Assembly: GCA_037576215.1 (NCBI GenBank) | Contig: JBANDB010000017.1 | Span: 62,001 to 126,000, forward strand | DNA length: 64,000 nt | Direction of reading: 5' to 3' | Source of the DNA: Armillaria gallica | Lineage: Eukaryota > Basidiomycota > Agaricomycetes > Agaricales > Physalacriaceae | Shown: positions 24,098 to 35,200 of the stretch, piece after piece | Layout of the letters: each line of letters begins with the position of its first letter | Numbering within the stretch: position 1 is the stretch's first letter | Translations under genes and position numbers: made by a program | The notes under the pieces: generated by a model | What the model was told of the DNA's origin: nothing | Database searches by the model: none | What the model saw: only the letters and a program-made list of their open reading frames with translations

Positions 24098-24442
24098 CTA
24101 CTGCAAGGAACAACACTGGCAATCAGTTCGTTGTTGTCCATAGGGATCCTCCGCCCGCCCAACCGGGCCCCACACTGAGGGGACCTATTTTCTGTGAGCA
24201 GGAGCCAAGGATAATTGACATGAGACGTACGAGGTGGTCTTTTGTTGTTTTGCAGTACCGTATAAGACTGAGCGCCGGTGAGACAACAACGGTAAGGAAG
24301 GGGGGAAGACATACCTGGCACTGGCCTCGCTGACCCTCACTCGCGGCCGGGCCAGGTCCTCTCTGAGCCGCTGATTATGTTCGAGCAGCCGACGGAGCTT
24401 GAGCTCGGACATGGCCTGGCGGCCTCCTGTGCGGGTGCTCAT
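24098..24442 (-). CDS. G-protein gamma subunit A (CaaX CSLQ)
   Basis: Exons 24442-24315, 24267-24231 and 24184-24098 (introns 47 and 46 nt) join to 252 nt, 83 residues. It is a small heterotrimeric G-protein gamma subunit: [18 protein letters not shown] and [12 protein letters not shown] form the helix that pairs with the G-beta propeller, then [21 protein letters not shown]. It ends with a Cys-rich tail C-Q-C-C-S-L-Q, in which the last four residues form a CaaX prenylation box (Gln suggests farnesyl) and upstream cysteines could be palmitoylated. It would act at the plasma membrane in pheromone or nutrient signalling. The start is the ATG giving MSTRTGG before MSELK. It is a tandem paralogue of copy B, 0.7 kb away. 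Confidence 0.82.
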
Positions 24443-25108
24443 AGGGGGCGATCGGGGCTGACGGTAGCCGTATTCACGATCTTGGCAAAAACGGTGAGCT
24501 AAGCGGCGGTAGTTACGGTACAAGGGCCAGCTCACTCAGGCTGGGCTATTATGAGGCAAAGGATAACCGTGAGCGACGGTATCCTTTGGCTACAAGGTTG
24601 GCTGGTTGGCTGTCACAGGTAAAGATACATATATACTCGGCATCACTGCGGGTATTTATCAGCACTCGCAAATCACACCTTTGCCTTTTTGCGAACTTTG
24701 GCTTGTCCGCCCGTATTTATGATTCGCGTTCCACGCTGGCTATAGACAGTCTACTTATATCTAACATAGGATTCGGGCAACAGTGACGGGACAAGCGAAG
24801 CGAGTCGATGACCAATAAATTTATAGTAAAGCAACGACCTGATGATATACCGAATGGTGATGATAAGAAAGCAGCAGCAAAGAAAAATAATGTAGAGGTG
24901 AAAACTGGATATTGATGGTGATTGGATGCCAACTGAACAGGATCGGTGGGCGGGTATCCTGTTGGTGAGGGGCGAGGAGTAAACGAGTGTGAAGGTTGGC
25001 TTGGTGAGGGGCAATCCGAATATCATGTCTGCCTTGGTACAAATTCCGAACGACTCCTCCATGAGTGATGAAAAATCCGAGTAGAAAAACAGGAACAGTA
25101 GAGAGCAA
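24443..25108. other. Intergenic between the two G-gamma genes
   Basis: Non-coding DNA of the spacer, 666 bp. It holds the promoter of copy A and the 3' end of copy B. No other feature is seen. Confidence 0.35.
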
Positions 25109-25512
25109 TCACATAACGACGCAACTGCAGCCCTGTGCTGGCGGTGCGTACGGATCCTCTCCCTTTCCGACTGGTCCCCACACTGAAGGCACCTGCAGCA
25201 ACGTGAGCTTGTCAGCGAGAAGTAACAAGGCAATTGACATACGAGATGGTCTTTCGTCGTTTTGCAGTAACGTATCAAGCTAGCAAAATCGGCAAAGTTG
25301 TCACCGCTGCACAGAAAGGAGACATCTAGCCCGTACCTCGCGCTTGCTTCACTCACTCGCACCCTGGGCCTCGCAAGGTCCTCCCGCAGTCGCTGGTTAT
25401 GCTCAGTTAACCGTCGAAGCTTCAGCTCGGACATTGATTGCTAGTAATTTCCGTTAGCCAACGTTCCAAAAACCAAGTCAACGAGGCGCACTTTGTGAGG
25501 CCGCGCATTCAT
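25109..25512 (-). CDS. G-protein gamma subunit B (CaaX CVVM)
   Basis: Exons 25512-25492, 25440-25337, 25279-25243 and 25192-25109 (introns 51, 57 and 50 nt) join to 246 nt, 81 residues. The core matches copy A ([45 protein letters not shown]) and is followed by [13 protein letters not shown] and the tail C-S-C-V-V-M. CVVM is a CaaX farnesylation box and the upstream Cys a likely palmitoyl site, as in yeast Ste18 and other fungal gamma subunits. The extra first exon encodes MNARPHK. Intron positions in the shared part match copy A. It is probably the ancestral-type gene of the pair. Confidence 0.88.
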
Positions 25513-26471
25513 GTTGATAAGGGTGATTTTAACTGGATTACAAGGAAAGGAAGCTGGAAACGAGGATGAGGTGAGGCTGGCGGAAGGGGCTCGTGCGGCT
25601 GACCTTTTGAAGAAAAGGAGAGGAGGTAAGGGTCGAAGGGTTGGCAGACTGGAAAGCTGGATCAGCGGACTTTGAATTTCTGCTACTGATGTAGTCAACA
25701 GTCATCAACAGTCTTCCTCATCCTGCAAGTCTCCATTTATTCTACACGCAATTTTGTTAAATTTCATTCAGGCATAATAACACTACCGGTCAATTACCAG
25801 TACATTCTTCAGGCCCCGGCCATACGCTACCGAGCCTCGCTTAGCTTCCACCGAGCACCTCATACTTACGAAAGCTCCCGGCTATCGCAGGGATCATTCC
25901 ACGAGGGGGATGCACAGCTCGACTCTAGACATGTACATAAAACAGAGCCTCGAATTCTACTTTCTCTAACATGCCCTCGGACGGAAAACCTTTTCTTCCG
26001 ACCAAATTCAACCCCGTTGTTCACTGTACGCCATTACGGGGGACGAAATCTGGGTATTACCCCGGCGTGTGCTTATTCTGATTCTGATGATGCGACGGAG
26101 ACACAGCGCTCCAAAGAAGAATGGTCGACCTTGATATGGCGCAACTTGGCCGCGTAGCATCTCCCACAAGCGCCGGTGTTCATAATTTCTCCGCAGACGT
26201 CATGGCAGAAAACAGGGCTTCGTGGTCCATGCTCACCGGTACCACAAGGAGCTTCGTATCGATTCTGGCTGTCATGGAAGAAAGAAAAGCAATGCATCTC
26301 AAAGTTTGTGCGCATCGAAAATGAACTACTCCATCTCACGTCTTCTTATATCCTCGTAGCTCGCCAACGAAATGTCATACTAAAGCTTGCATATGCGAGC
26401 TATTCGTTCCTGTATCATTGATTCTCGCTTGGCACGCATGTACATGAGCAAGTTCTACAAATAGCGCGCAT
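25513..26471. other. No supported gene
   Basis: This contains the 5' flank of G-gamma B and short unsupported ORFs. A phrase GCGGAGACAC(A/G)GC...CTCCAAA near 26096 recurs near 27034 and partly near 27297, which suggests small local duplications around the MITE. Confidence 0.3.
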
Positions 26472-27024
26472 GATCTTGATAGGGTACGGTTAATAAGTCC
26501 ACCGGACTTATTAACTGTTAGTTATTAACATCGGAGGCTGGGACCATGTTAATAACGATGTTAATAACAAAATTTCAAAAAGTAGCAATAACAGGATAAA
26601 AAAGCGTTACTAACGATTAACTGACGATGTTAACGAGATTATCGATGTTAATAACACCCCGATCGATGTCAATGGTCATCTACTGAGCCCTATTGACGAG
26701 CCCATTGAGTAGGACAGACTGCGAGGCAGAGATGATGGTGCGTTGGAGGCCTTGTGATGGGCCTATTACAATTCACATTCGCGATTTCACATGACTAAGA
26801 GCGGTCTGGACCATACAACCCACGAATTATCGACTTTGAGCTTTCTCTGACCGGCCTCACACCTGCCTTACCCTCTGTTGCCTTCCAAAACTTATTAACA
26901 TCCAGGTACTTATTAACACTACTTTTCACGACCATTTATTAACATGTGTTATTAACCTATGTTAATAACTAACATTAACATTTGTTAATAACATCGCACT
27001 TATTAACCGTACCCTAGATCTTGA
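26472..27024. mobile_element. hAT-type non-autonomous element (MITE) with 8-bp TSD
   Basis: The element runs from 26480 to 27016 (537 bp). Its ends are perfect inverted repeats of 19 bp, TAGGGTACGGTTAATAAGT at the left and the complement at the right. It is flanked by the direct 8-bp duplication GATCTTGA (26472-26479 and 27017-27024). A TAGGG-type terminus and an 8-bp target duplication are the hallmarks of hAT elements. The interior is packed with TTATTAAC / GTTAATAAC motifs in both orientations, like hAT sub-terminal transposase-binding repeats. There is no transposase frame, so it would need a transposase in trans. Confidence 0.85.
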
Positions 27025-28479
27025 TACAGTACGGAGACACGGCGCTCCAAACGAGCCATCGTTCGATTTCTACTCCAAGTATGGATGCGCAAACCTCTCT
27101 CAACAAGGTCCCTTCGAATCAAGAGCCACTTTAATACACCGGAGCCACGGGGAAAGCTTGTGGTGAGCTATCGATTTAGTTCCCTAAAGTTCCATTTAGC
27201 AGTTGGAGCCCAGCAGCCAGCCCGGGCTACATAGCAAGGGTCTCAACACGCGCTCACGCACTTTGGCCATGACAGCTGGCACTGATTTTGATGAGACGGC
27301 GGAGACACGGCCATACTTATCGTTCTATTCTGAACAGCGCTTTGTATGGGACCTGTGTGAGTCCTTGAACGAGTTTTATGTTTTAATGTGTCACATAAAA
27401 TTACGATTCGATGGAAGGGTCGGAACGTTTGTGTTTTCACAGTGATGTCCGGGCACAGGGTGATTACCGGAGGACGAGGAAAGTGTAACAGAATTCGTGA
27501 GCTTCCTGGTATGATCGATCATGTTCCTTGGTCCTGATATTTTATTTAACAGGTGTTAGAAGTGTTGGCGCGTAGCACCTTGAAGTATGAGTAACACTAT
27601 GTCAACTGATGGGAAACCCAGGAATAATTCACACAAATTCTGTCTGTGAAGTCCTTCCATCGATCTCGTCGCACCAAAAGCACTACGAGACATCCCGGAG
27701 TGCGGTGTTAGAATCCGGATGCTACAGTGGATGTTGCATCGTGCAGCCATCTGGGCCGACTGTCGGAGAAGAACGAGCAGACACATTCTTTTACCACTGC
27801 GCAAACGAGCAAGTAGACTACACAGTGTACACGCATCCTTACCGACTCAGGCTCAATATGAATTTCCCAAATTTTCAATCTGTCGGTCACAACCGGTTAT
27901 TAGAACAGATAGTGCATCTTTGGTTTCGATGGCAAAACTTGACAGTACTGGGTCCCATCGATTAAGAGCACCTTCCCATCGGCCCAATGTCTGTGGTTTG
28001 ATCGCCTGGCTGTAAGGCTTGCTACGCACAACGGGTTTTTCATTTCGGTGATACTAATCACGAGTTCATCAGGATGGTCAACAAGATAAAGAGTATTACT
28101 GAAACGTAACTAGAATAACCGCCTGCCCTAGTTGATCGATGCTCATCAACTGGTGGACCCTTCTTATCTTCGTACTATACACAAGGCTCCTTGCCGTGTC
28201 ATCTACACTTATTTCAGGTGCTGCCAAGTGTGCGGAAATTTTCCGTTAGGAGAAGGAAAAGATACGGGCGGATGTCAAGGTCATACCCAATCTCGGGTCG
28301 TCAGAACCTTACGGTGTCCTGCAAAGCCAAGCGTATAACTTTCCATAATATTTGAGACGTTGTTCATACATTCTAGAATCGATATCCTGTCGTTCAATAT
28401 TGAATGTTAACGGTTGCCCTATATATCCTTCAGCTCAGCCATCTACGTCTTCGATGGTATGGCCGGACGATGGCTATAC
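27025..28479. other. Spacer, no supported gene
   Basis: Short ORFs on both strands (about 80-118 codons around 27600-28015) show no domain or second copy. Nothing is annotated. Confidence 0.3.
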
Positions 28480-28930
28480 ATTACTCTAGAGATAGTAAAG
28501 GAATAGGGCAACGCCAGCATAGAAGCAGGTCCGATAGAGGGAGCCAGTCACCAGTTGACAAAGGTGATGCTAGCCTCCGTTGACGTTGTTCTCCGCAGTT
28601 AATGGCAGATATAGTCCATTGGTAAAACACCGAGTATCGTCCTTCTGACCATTGAAGAACGGCAAAGAATAATCCGTACGTGTTCCGGGTGCTCATGCGT
28701 TCCTCACCTGTCGTCACTGCCATCACTGACGAGGACGGCGTCCATGATGGGACAGCTATTGATGCAAGAGCCAGGTCGAATCTGACGAAAAAGAGTTCCA
28801 GAAACCGGGAGAAACACTATCACGATTCGATTACATTTTGTAAGCAGAATTTCAAAGTATATCGGAGCCTAGCAAGGAACGACAGCCAAAGCTAGAGACA
28901 ACGGAGTAGGATGATGGCAACAAGCAGGTT
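28480..28930. repeat. Repeated 3' module after CC2
   Basis: Mirror copy of 21877-22340 (complement). It lies just beyond the stop codon of CC2 and marks the inner edge of the right arm. It is not evidently coding. Confidence 0.45.
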
Positions 28931-28958
28931 TGTTCTTGCAGGTCAAAGTAAGCGCAAA

Positions 28959-30043
28959 TCAATTCAGTTTCGTCAAGAGGTCCTTTAGCGTCTGCTCTGG
29001 TCCGACATCGTCCTTGTTCAATTTCTTGCTCTGTTTATCGACTTCAGAAATAGCACGTTCCATTCTAGCAGGAAGGTCCTTGAGCATCCCAATCGTCGGG
29101 TCCACTGTGACGGCTTTAGAGAGGGGTACACTTGAAAAGTCGGAGAGCGATACCAAGGCTATTGAGTTTAACTTCAAAATCGACCCAGAGCTGGTCCCTT
29201 CGAGCATACGCGTCCTCAAGCTTACCCATAATATCCGCAATGCGCACCTGGTGAGAAAACATGAAAGCCAGACAATGGAAACATGGAAACTCACACTCAC
29301 CTGCGCAGCCTCATACTCTTCCTTTACCTCCTCCGCATCCTTCAACGTCGCGAGCTCCATCTTCTTGCACGTCTCATGGAACTCCCACAGTCCCTTCCCG
29401 AAGTCGTCGTCGACACGAGTGTTGAGAACGTGGTGAGCTTCTTTGACGCGTCTGACAGCAGGAACAAGGGTCTGCGCGATGTCGTCAACGAGATTATTTG
29501 AATAGCGCGTAAAAGAATTTGCGAGTGAGTCGATGAGCTTGAGAGCATTTTCGTCGTCGTCTGGTTCGGCACGGCTTAGGGGGTTTGAGAACGGGAAAAC
29601 CTGGATATATACGCGTCAATTCTCACCCATCGTGCGAGAGCTCGGCTATGAGTGTCTGTTCATCCTCCCAGGGAAACAATACGCCGTCGTCGTCGTCGTC
29701 ATCTTCCTCCCTTTGAACTGGCACCCGAAAAGAGTCTTCAAGGTCGAACAATACTTCCTGTCTCCTCCGGGTAAGAGGGCTCTCATAGATAGGATCAAGA
29801 AGAGGTGGTCGTTGGTACCAGACATTCGAGACTCGACGAGAGTGAAATTCTGGTGGGGTACTTCGTCGAGGACCGGACCTGTTGCGGCTGTACTGCAGTG
29901 GAGATCGTTTGTAGGGCCTAATGGCTGGAAGAGAAGTATTCAGGCAAGGTAGCGTCAAGTAAAATAACAAAAGACCTACGCGAGTACGGGATCCTATAGT
30001 GAGTTTTACGGGTAGTCGACGGTGCAGGACGATAGGGAGCCAT
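28959..30043 (-). CDS. CC2: unrecognised acidic coiled-coil protein, full length
   Basis: Five exons (30043-29980, 29924-29627, 29574-29301, 29247-29154, 29104-28959) with introns of 55, 52, 53 and 49 nt join to 876 nt, 291 residues. This is the complete form of the family. It has a basic Pro/Arg N-terminus, an acidic Asp run and FPWEDEQTLIAEL, then a long helical region (DDDENALKLIDSL, ARRDQLWVDFEVKLNSL, ARMERAISEVDKQSKKLNK) ending LLTKLN. No membrane segment, signal peptide or enzyme motif is visible. It is divergently paired with UMA2 (205 bp between ATGs). It could be a structural or adaptor protein; the function is unknown. Confidence 0.72.
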
Positions 30044-30248
30044 GACGGTTGAAAGCAAAGAGGCGGATATTCGGTCCGAAATTCGATGTGGCTTCAAATG
30101 GCGTCAGTGACATCTCTGCTTTGCTCCACCACCTCTACACAACAGGATATTGGCGTTATCGCTTCAATTGCCCACTCACTCCTAATCTATAGACCGATAT
30201 CTTTGACTCGAGCTCTGTTCGATATCCTTGTTCAACCCAATACTAGAG

Positions 30249-31456
30249 ATGGACGTCGAAGAACAAACGATAGGAGTCAACGCCAAGGTCGAAGCATTGC
30301 CTATGGACACAAAGGACGATTTCGACTCAGGTCTATGGGAAATTTCGACTCTTGAATCAGATTTAAAGGACGAAGTCAAGCAATTCTCGTCTGCATCTCA
30401 GCAGACTATCGAGCGCTATCAAGATGTCGAAGGAGAAGGCCCCTGGAAGGTTCCCCAGCCCATCAGACAGTCTGTGTTCGAAGCTTGGAGCGACAGACGT
30501 AAAGGCAGATACCTAATTTCTTATGACCTTGCGACGGGATATGTGCACATATACGGGGACCCCTCTCGTGTTCACCAGTTCATGGCTGGCAGGCTCATGA
30601 CGATTATTTTGAGAAGTTTGAGACTCAAGTTCATTGATGTCATGGCGAAGTACTTTGGTGATATAAAGGAGACAGTGGACGTCTTCGAGTCCGTCATCTC
30701 AACGGTCCGTGTGACTTTCATACAATTCGGCTTCCAGTCGCTTACTTGTTCCATCTTCCGCAGGGCGCATCACCCCTCCACAGTATCGTTCATCCAGGCG
30801 AAGGTCATCGCAAGATGATGAAGGAGCCAGACGGTTCAATTACCATCTCTCCTACTTTGTCTTTGCATAGGCCGACTCAAAATACCGCTCATGTTCCAGA
30901 ATCGGAGACGTCTTCCACTTTTGCTTCTGACTCGGCATCCTTGCCTGGCATTATCATCGAGGTCGCCTACCGAAACGAAACTTGGCCTGCACTCCTCGAG
31001 GAGATAGAAGTATGGAGTCGGTCGCTCACCAAGCACAAGGCAGATCTTGTTGTGGCCATAGCCATCAGGCCCAATATCCACGACCCCTCTGACCCTTTCG
31101 CAGTCCTCGTTGCGTCTTGTGACGATGGACCTCCGATCGCAGTCCCTTTTGGATCAGGATCACCTGTGGTACCAACCTCCGTCTTTGAGCACCCTGGACC
31201 GTACGATGTCTCTCCATCCATGCCGGATGTGCTCCCTGGATTTCTGGATAGCCACAGTTCTTCTCGTTCCCATATCTGTGAACTAAGTCCCGTTCTCCCG
31301 TTTGGAAGACTCTTCCAGCATCTTGATTTCGAGAGAATTGAACGGGCCTTTGATGTCAATATCTCATCGGGCGACAGGAGAAGCTTGATTGAATTTTCTG
31401 ATCGCCTCGATCTTGGATCGTTGAGATTTGCACTCCTTTCGTCGGTATATCATTGA
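30249..31456 (+). CDS. UMA2: unrecognised protein with possible PD-(D/E)XK-like half
   Basis: Exons 30249-30710 and 30764-31456 around a 53-nt intron give 1155 nt, 384 residues. It is nearly identical in layout to UMA1: an acidic N-terminus (MDVEEQTIGVNAK), the WKVPQPIRQSVFEAW block, then after the intron KEPDGSI, PGIIIEVAYRNETWPALLEEIEVW and ADLVVAIAIRP, and a Ser/Pro-rich tail with LSPVLPFGRLFQH. The PD...E-V-A arrangement hints at a restriction-endonuclease-like fold. This is inferred, and a catalytic Lys is not obvious. An upstream in-frame ATG at 30228 would add seven residues, but UMA1 supports 30249. The open frame in both arms suggests selection to keep it. Confidence 0.7.
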
Positions 31457-32231
31457 ATTCCATTACATGTACTTATTAGAAATCTAGAATCCTATCTACC
31501 GTCAGTGATACACATTATCTTCCCTGAGGTTCTTATAGCGTGTAACACGCATAGCACAGTGACCGCTACCCATGTACAACGACAACTCTATGCTTCATAC
31601 ACCATGTAGGATGCGTCCGACTTCATCGAAAAGGCGTTCCAAACTTCTGGTGTTGACGGTACTTGAAGGCGCTTTGAGAAATCAAGATTCTACACGCAAA
31701 AAATTATCGCTTCGAGGCATCTACCAGTTTGCCACTAGTCCGAATCATTGGCGATTTTGTATGCGTTGTGTACGACAAGCCCGGTCTTTCACAACACTGG
31801 CCTTTTTGTTGCCTTGTTGGCTCCAGGTACGTTTTTATAAATTAATCATCGTACAAGACAAAGGCCCGGCGGCTCTTTGGATGGAGAGTTGAGGAGTAAG
31901 AGCAGCCTGTGTCACGGTGCAATGAGCCAAGCCTCGAGCATCGTGACAGTCGGCCAATTGCATCAAAATGAAAAGGCGCCCGTCCCGTTTCCCGGCCGAG
32001 CCTGGCAAATCCTTTTTTCGGGAATACTTCCTGCCGTTGCAACCATGATACATATGTCCCCAAGGCGCAATAATGACTGGAATTTACGGCAAATAGCTAG
32101 TCGTTCTGTGCTGGTTCTAGGTCCAGTGCTCCTCATTCCAACACGTCGACTCCGAGTCCGGGGGAGGTGTGAGCTTCTTTGACGCGTGTCCGTAGTATGA
32201 ACGGCTCAAAGTAGATGGCTTTAGCGCCCTC
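31457..32231. other. Intergenic, UMA2 to RBR2
   Basis: Mirror of the 18841-19424 interval, somewhat longer. Parts resemble the RBR3 5' flank (TTCCAAA(C/T)TTCTG near 31637 and 45817; GGCGCCCG near 31976 and 46105). No gene is seen. Confidence 0.4.
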
Positions 32232-35200
32232 ATGTCTGCCACAAACTCTACGGTATGCCGCTTTTACCTCAGAGGGAACTGCAAACACGGGGCTAGCTGT
32301 AGGTACCAGCATTCTGGTGGAACTTCTGTAAGCTTCACTGGCATCCTTTCACATCGCCTTTCACTTACGAAGGCCTTCATGGCAGGGGACGCCGCACACA
32401 GCTCATAATAGTAAAAACAAAGGGAAGAAACGGAACGATAGCTCCAATCAGCGTGCCATTCACAACATCGATGTTCAATCTAATCTCAGCTCACTGGAAT
32501 CACCAGAAGATTGCAATACCAAGGACACAGTATCATGTTCTGCGTTGCAGAGAGGAAGCTGTGAACAAGGAGAGCATCGCAATCTCGCCCACAACTCGGA
32601 TGTCGAGTTAGTACGTATCTTCTCCTTTCCAAGGTGGATCGCGACATCAACTAACTCAATTATCAAGGTCAACGGGGTAGAAGTTCCACCATCAAGCGCT
32701 CCAGCTTGCCTGGAGGCGCAGCGGAAGGAAAGAAGTAGACAGCAAGCGTCAAGTTCTCGTCGTATAAAGAAAGGCGAACAGCCATGTTTTTCATGGAAGC
32801 ACGGATCCTGCGCCAAAGGGGAGAAATGCTGGTATGCTCATGATCCTGAAGTATGCTCATGGTTTTTGTTGGTCTCGCAATCACTAAGTCATATGTACAG
32901 GTCCAAGAAGCTGAACGACGGCGACGGGAGGAAGAGCAGCGTCGAAGAGAGGAAGAAGCAAGACAGCAGCGGGAAGAGGCTCGACGGAGGGAAGAAGAAG
33001 AACGACGTCGACAAGAGGAACAACAACGTCGTCAAGAGGAGGAACAACGATGCGCTGACCAGCAGCGTCGTGTAGCTGACGCCCAGGTCACTATGCAGCG
33101 TGTCGTCCTCGCTGGTTCTATTGTCACGTTCAGCTCGGGCCTCGCCATCGAGAACACTATCACAGGCTTCGAATCGTGCAGAATCCGTGTCAAGAATATT
33201 CCCCGTAACGCGCGTCAAGACGAGATCGCAGCCTTATTCACTCAGCAGGGCCTTAACAAGTTCGAGTTCCATGTCGTATCAGTTAAAGAGATGCCCGGGA
33301 GAAATGGGAAACAAGAGGCGGACATCGTCACGAACGCCGACGTTGCACAGTCATTAGCGATTGGGCTTGAAGGCATCGAATTCAGGGACGAGAGATTGGA
33401 GTTTGAAGTTGGGATGTTCAATGCGCCTGGTGCCATGGGCGCCCTGACACCAAGGGATGAAAACACGTTGACGATCTCATGCCGCGCCCCGTCCGTCCGT
33501 TACGTTATTGAATATCCCGACATACCTATCTGTCGCACTAAAGTGGCGGAACTCGACGGTCGTATATGTGCCGGACGGCGGGTGAAGGTGGAAATGAACC
33601 AACTCCCCCCCGGGCGTGTCGTGCCCGGCTTCCGACCAAACACTATCAAGATTAGCAACTTGCCTGATGTTGTCCTTCCTGCCATTGTGACTGACTTTGC
33701 CCAGTCCCACTCGATTCGCCCCCTCAAACCTCTTAGCTTCGACATAGATTCAGCAATTCGCTCTCTACAGCTGCATATCAATCGGATAGAGGGCGTCGAA
33801 ATGCAGTCTTTCAATGTTACCTCCCGAGGTGATAACGAAGCTGGAATTCTTTTAATTCGTACCCGTTTCAATACGTGGGATGATGCAAAGAAGGTTCACG
33901 ATGCTCTCCTCGATCGACGTTTCAGCTACATCTGTAACTCCGTGTTTTGGCTTCGAATTGCTCCTCAAGCGCTTTACACCATTATCGTACCATCCGGACA
34001 GTATCGCGCTCAAGAAAACCTTTGGAAAGAGCTCCAAGGGAACATCAAAGATCGAAAAGCGTGTAACATCATTATTCGTGAGCTCAACGGCGGGGACTAC
34101 CGTATCCAAGTGTTAGGGACGGTCAAGGCTGCGCTTGGTGCACTCAAGGTCCGCGTCGAAAGTTTGACTGCTGGTGAAAGGATCGACCGCTGGCACGATC
34201 ATCTAGCTTATCCTCAGGCCCATCTAGTACAGAAGATCACTGATGCTGGTGCATTTTTGCGCTCGGATTCCCGGAAGCGGACGCTCAAGCTTTATGGAGA
34301 GCCGAAGGCGGTGGAAAAGGCCAAAGCAGTTGTGATGGAAGAGTTGGATCGTCTTGCGTCTCTGGAATTTGCCGTAACCTTGCCACGCCCCTCGGTGGGA
34401 TACTTTGTCCGGACCGGCCTTGCAGCGATGAGAGAAGTTTTCGGTGAGGACAGCGTGGCGCTGGATATTCGTTCTGCGGTCATCACGGTAAGAGGAGGTG
34501 AGGAGGTCCGACTCCATCTTGACAATCATATCACCGAGTCTCGCAAGTCCGTCAATGTGAACCTCGCCCCCGGAACCCATACATGTCCAATATGTTACGA
34601 TGATGTCTCGACGCCATTTCAATTGGTGTGTGAGCATGTATATTGCACAGGATGTATCCGCCACTTTCTCACCTCTGCTGCCGAAACCGGGAATTTTCCA
34701 CTTGTATGCATGGGGAACGAATCAAAGTGCGGAACACCCATCTCCATTCCTGTCATTCAAAAATTCCTCCCACCGACTGCCTTCGACCACCTTCTAGAAA
34801 CCGTTTTCACGACACATGTTGACAAACGTCCGCAGGAGTTCAGGTACTGCAAGACACCAGACTGTACACAGATGTACCGCAGGTCGAAAGCAGTGTCTGT
34901 TTTACGATGTCCATCTTGCTTCTCCGAGATATGTTCTTCATGTGGCGAGGATTCACATGAAAGACTGAGCTGTGAAGATGCTCGCATTCATAATAACCCC
35001 GCCGAGCAGGAAAGAATGAGCGAGGCATGGCTTTTGCAGCAACGTGGTATAAAGAAATGTCCGACCTGCTCACGCCTCCTAGAGAAGACGGAAGGATGCA
35101 ATCATATGACGTGCCCGTTCGTGTTCAATCCTTTCATTCACTTGTTGAAGCTAACTAGATTTTCTAGATGCGGAGCTCATATTTGCTGGCGTTGCATGGG

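Noticed and set aside
24443..24535. Upstream extension of the G-gamma A ORF to 24535
   Set aside because: The extra N-terminus ([11 protein letters not shown]...) is unlike gamma subunits. The start [15 protein letters not shown] is sufficient and typical.
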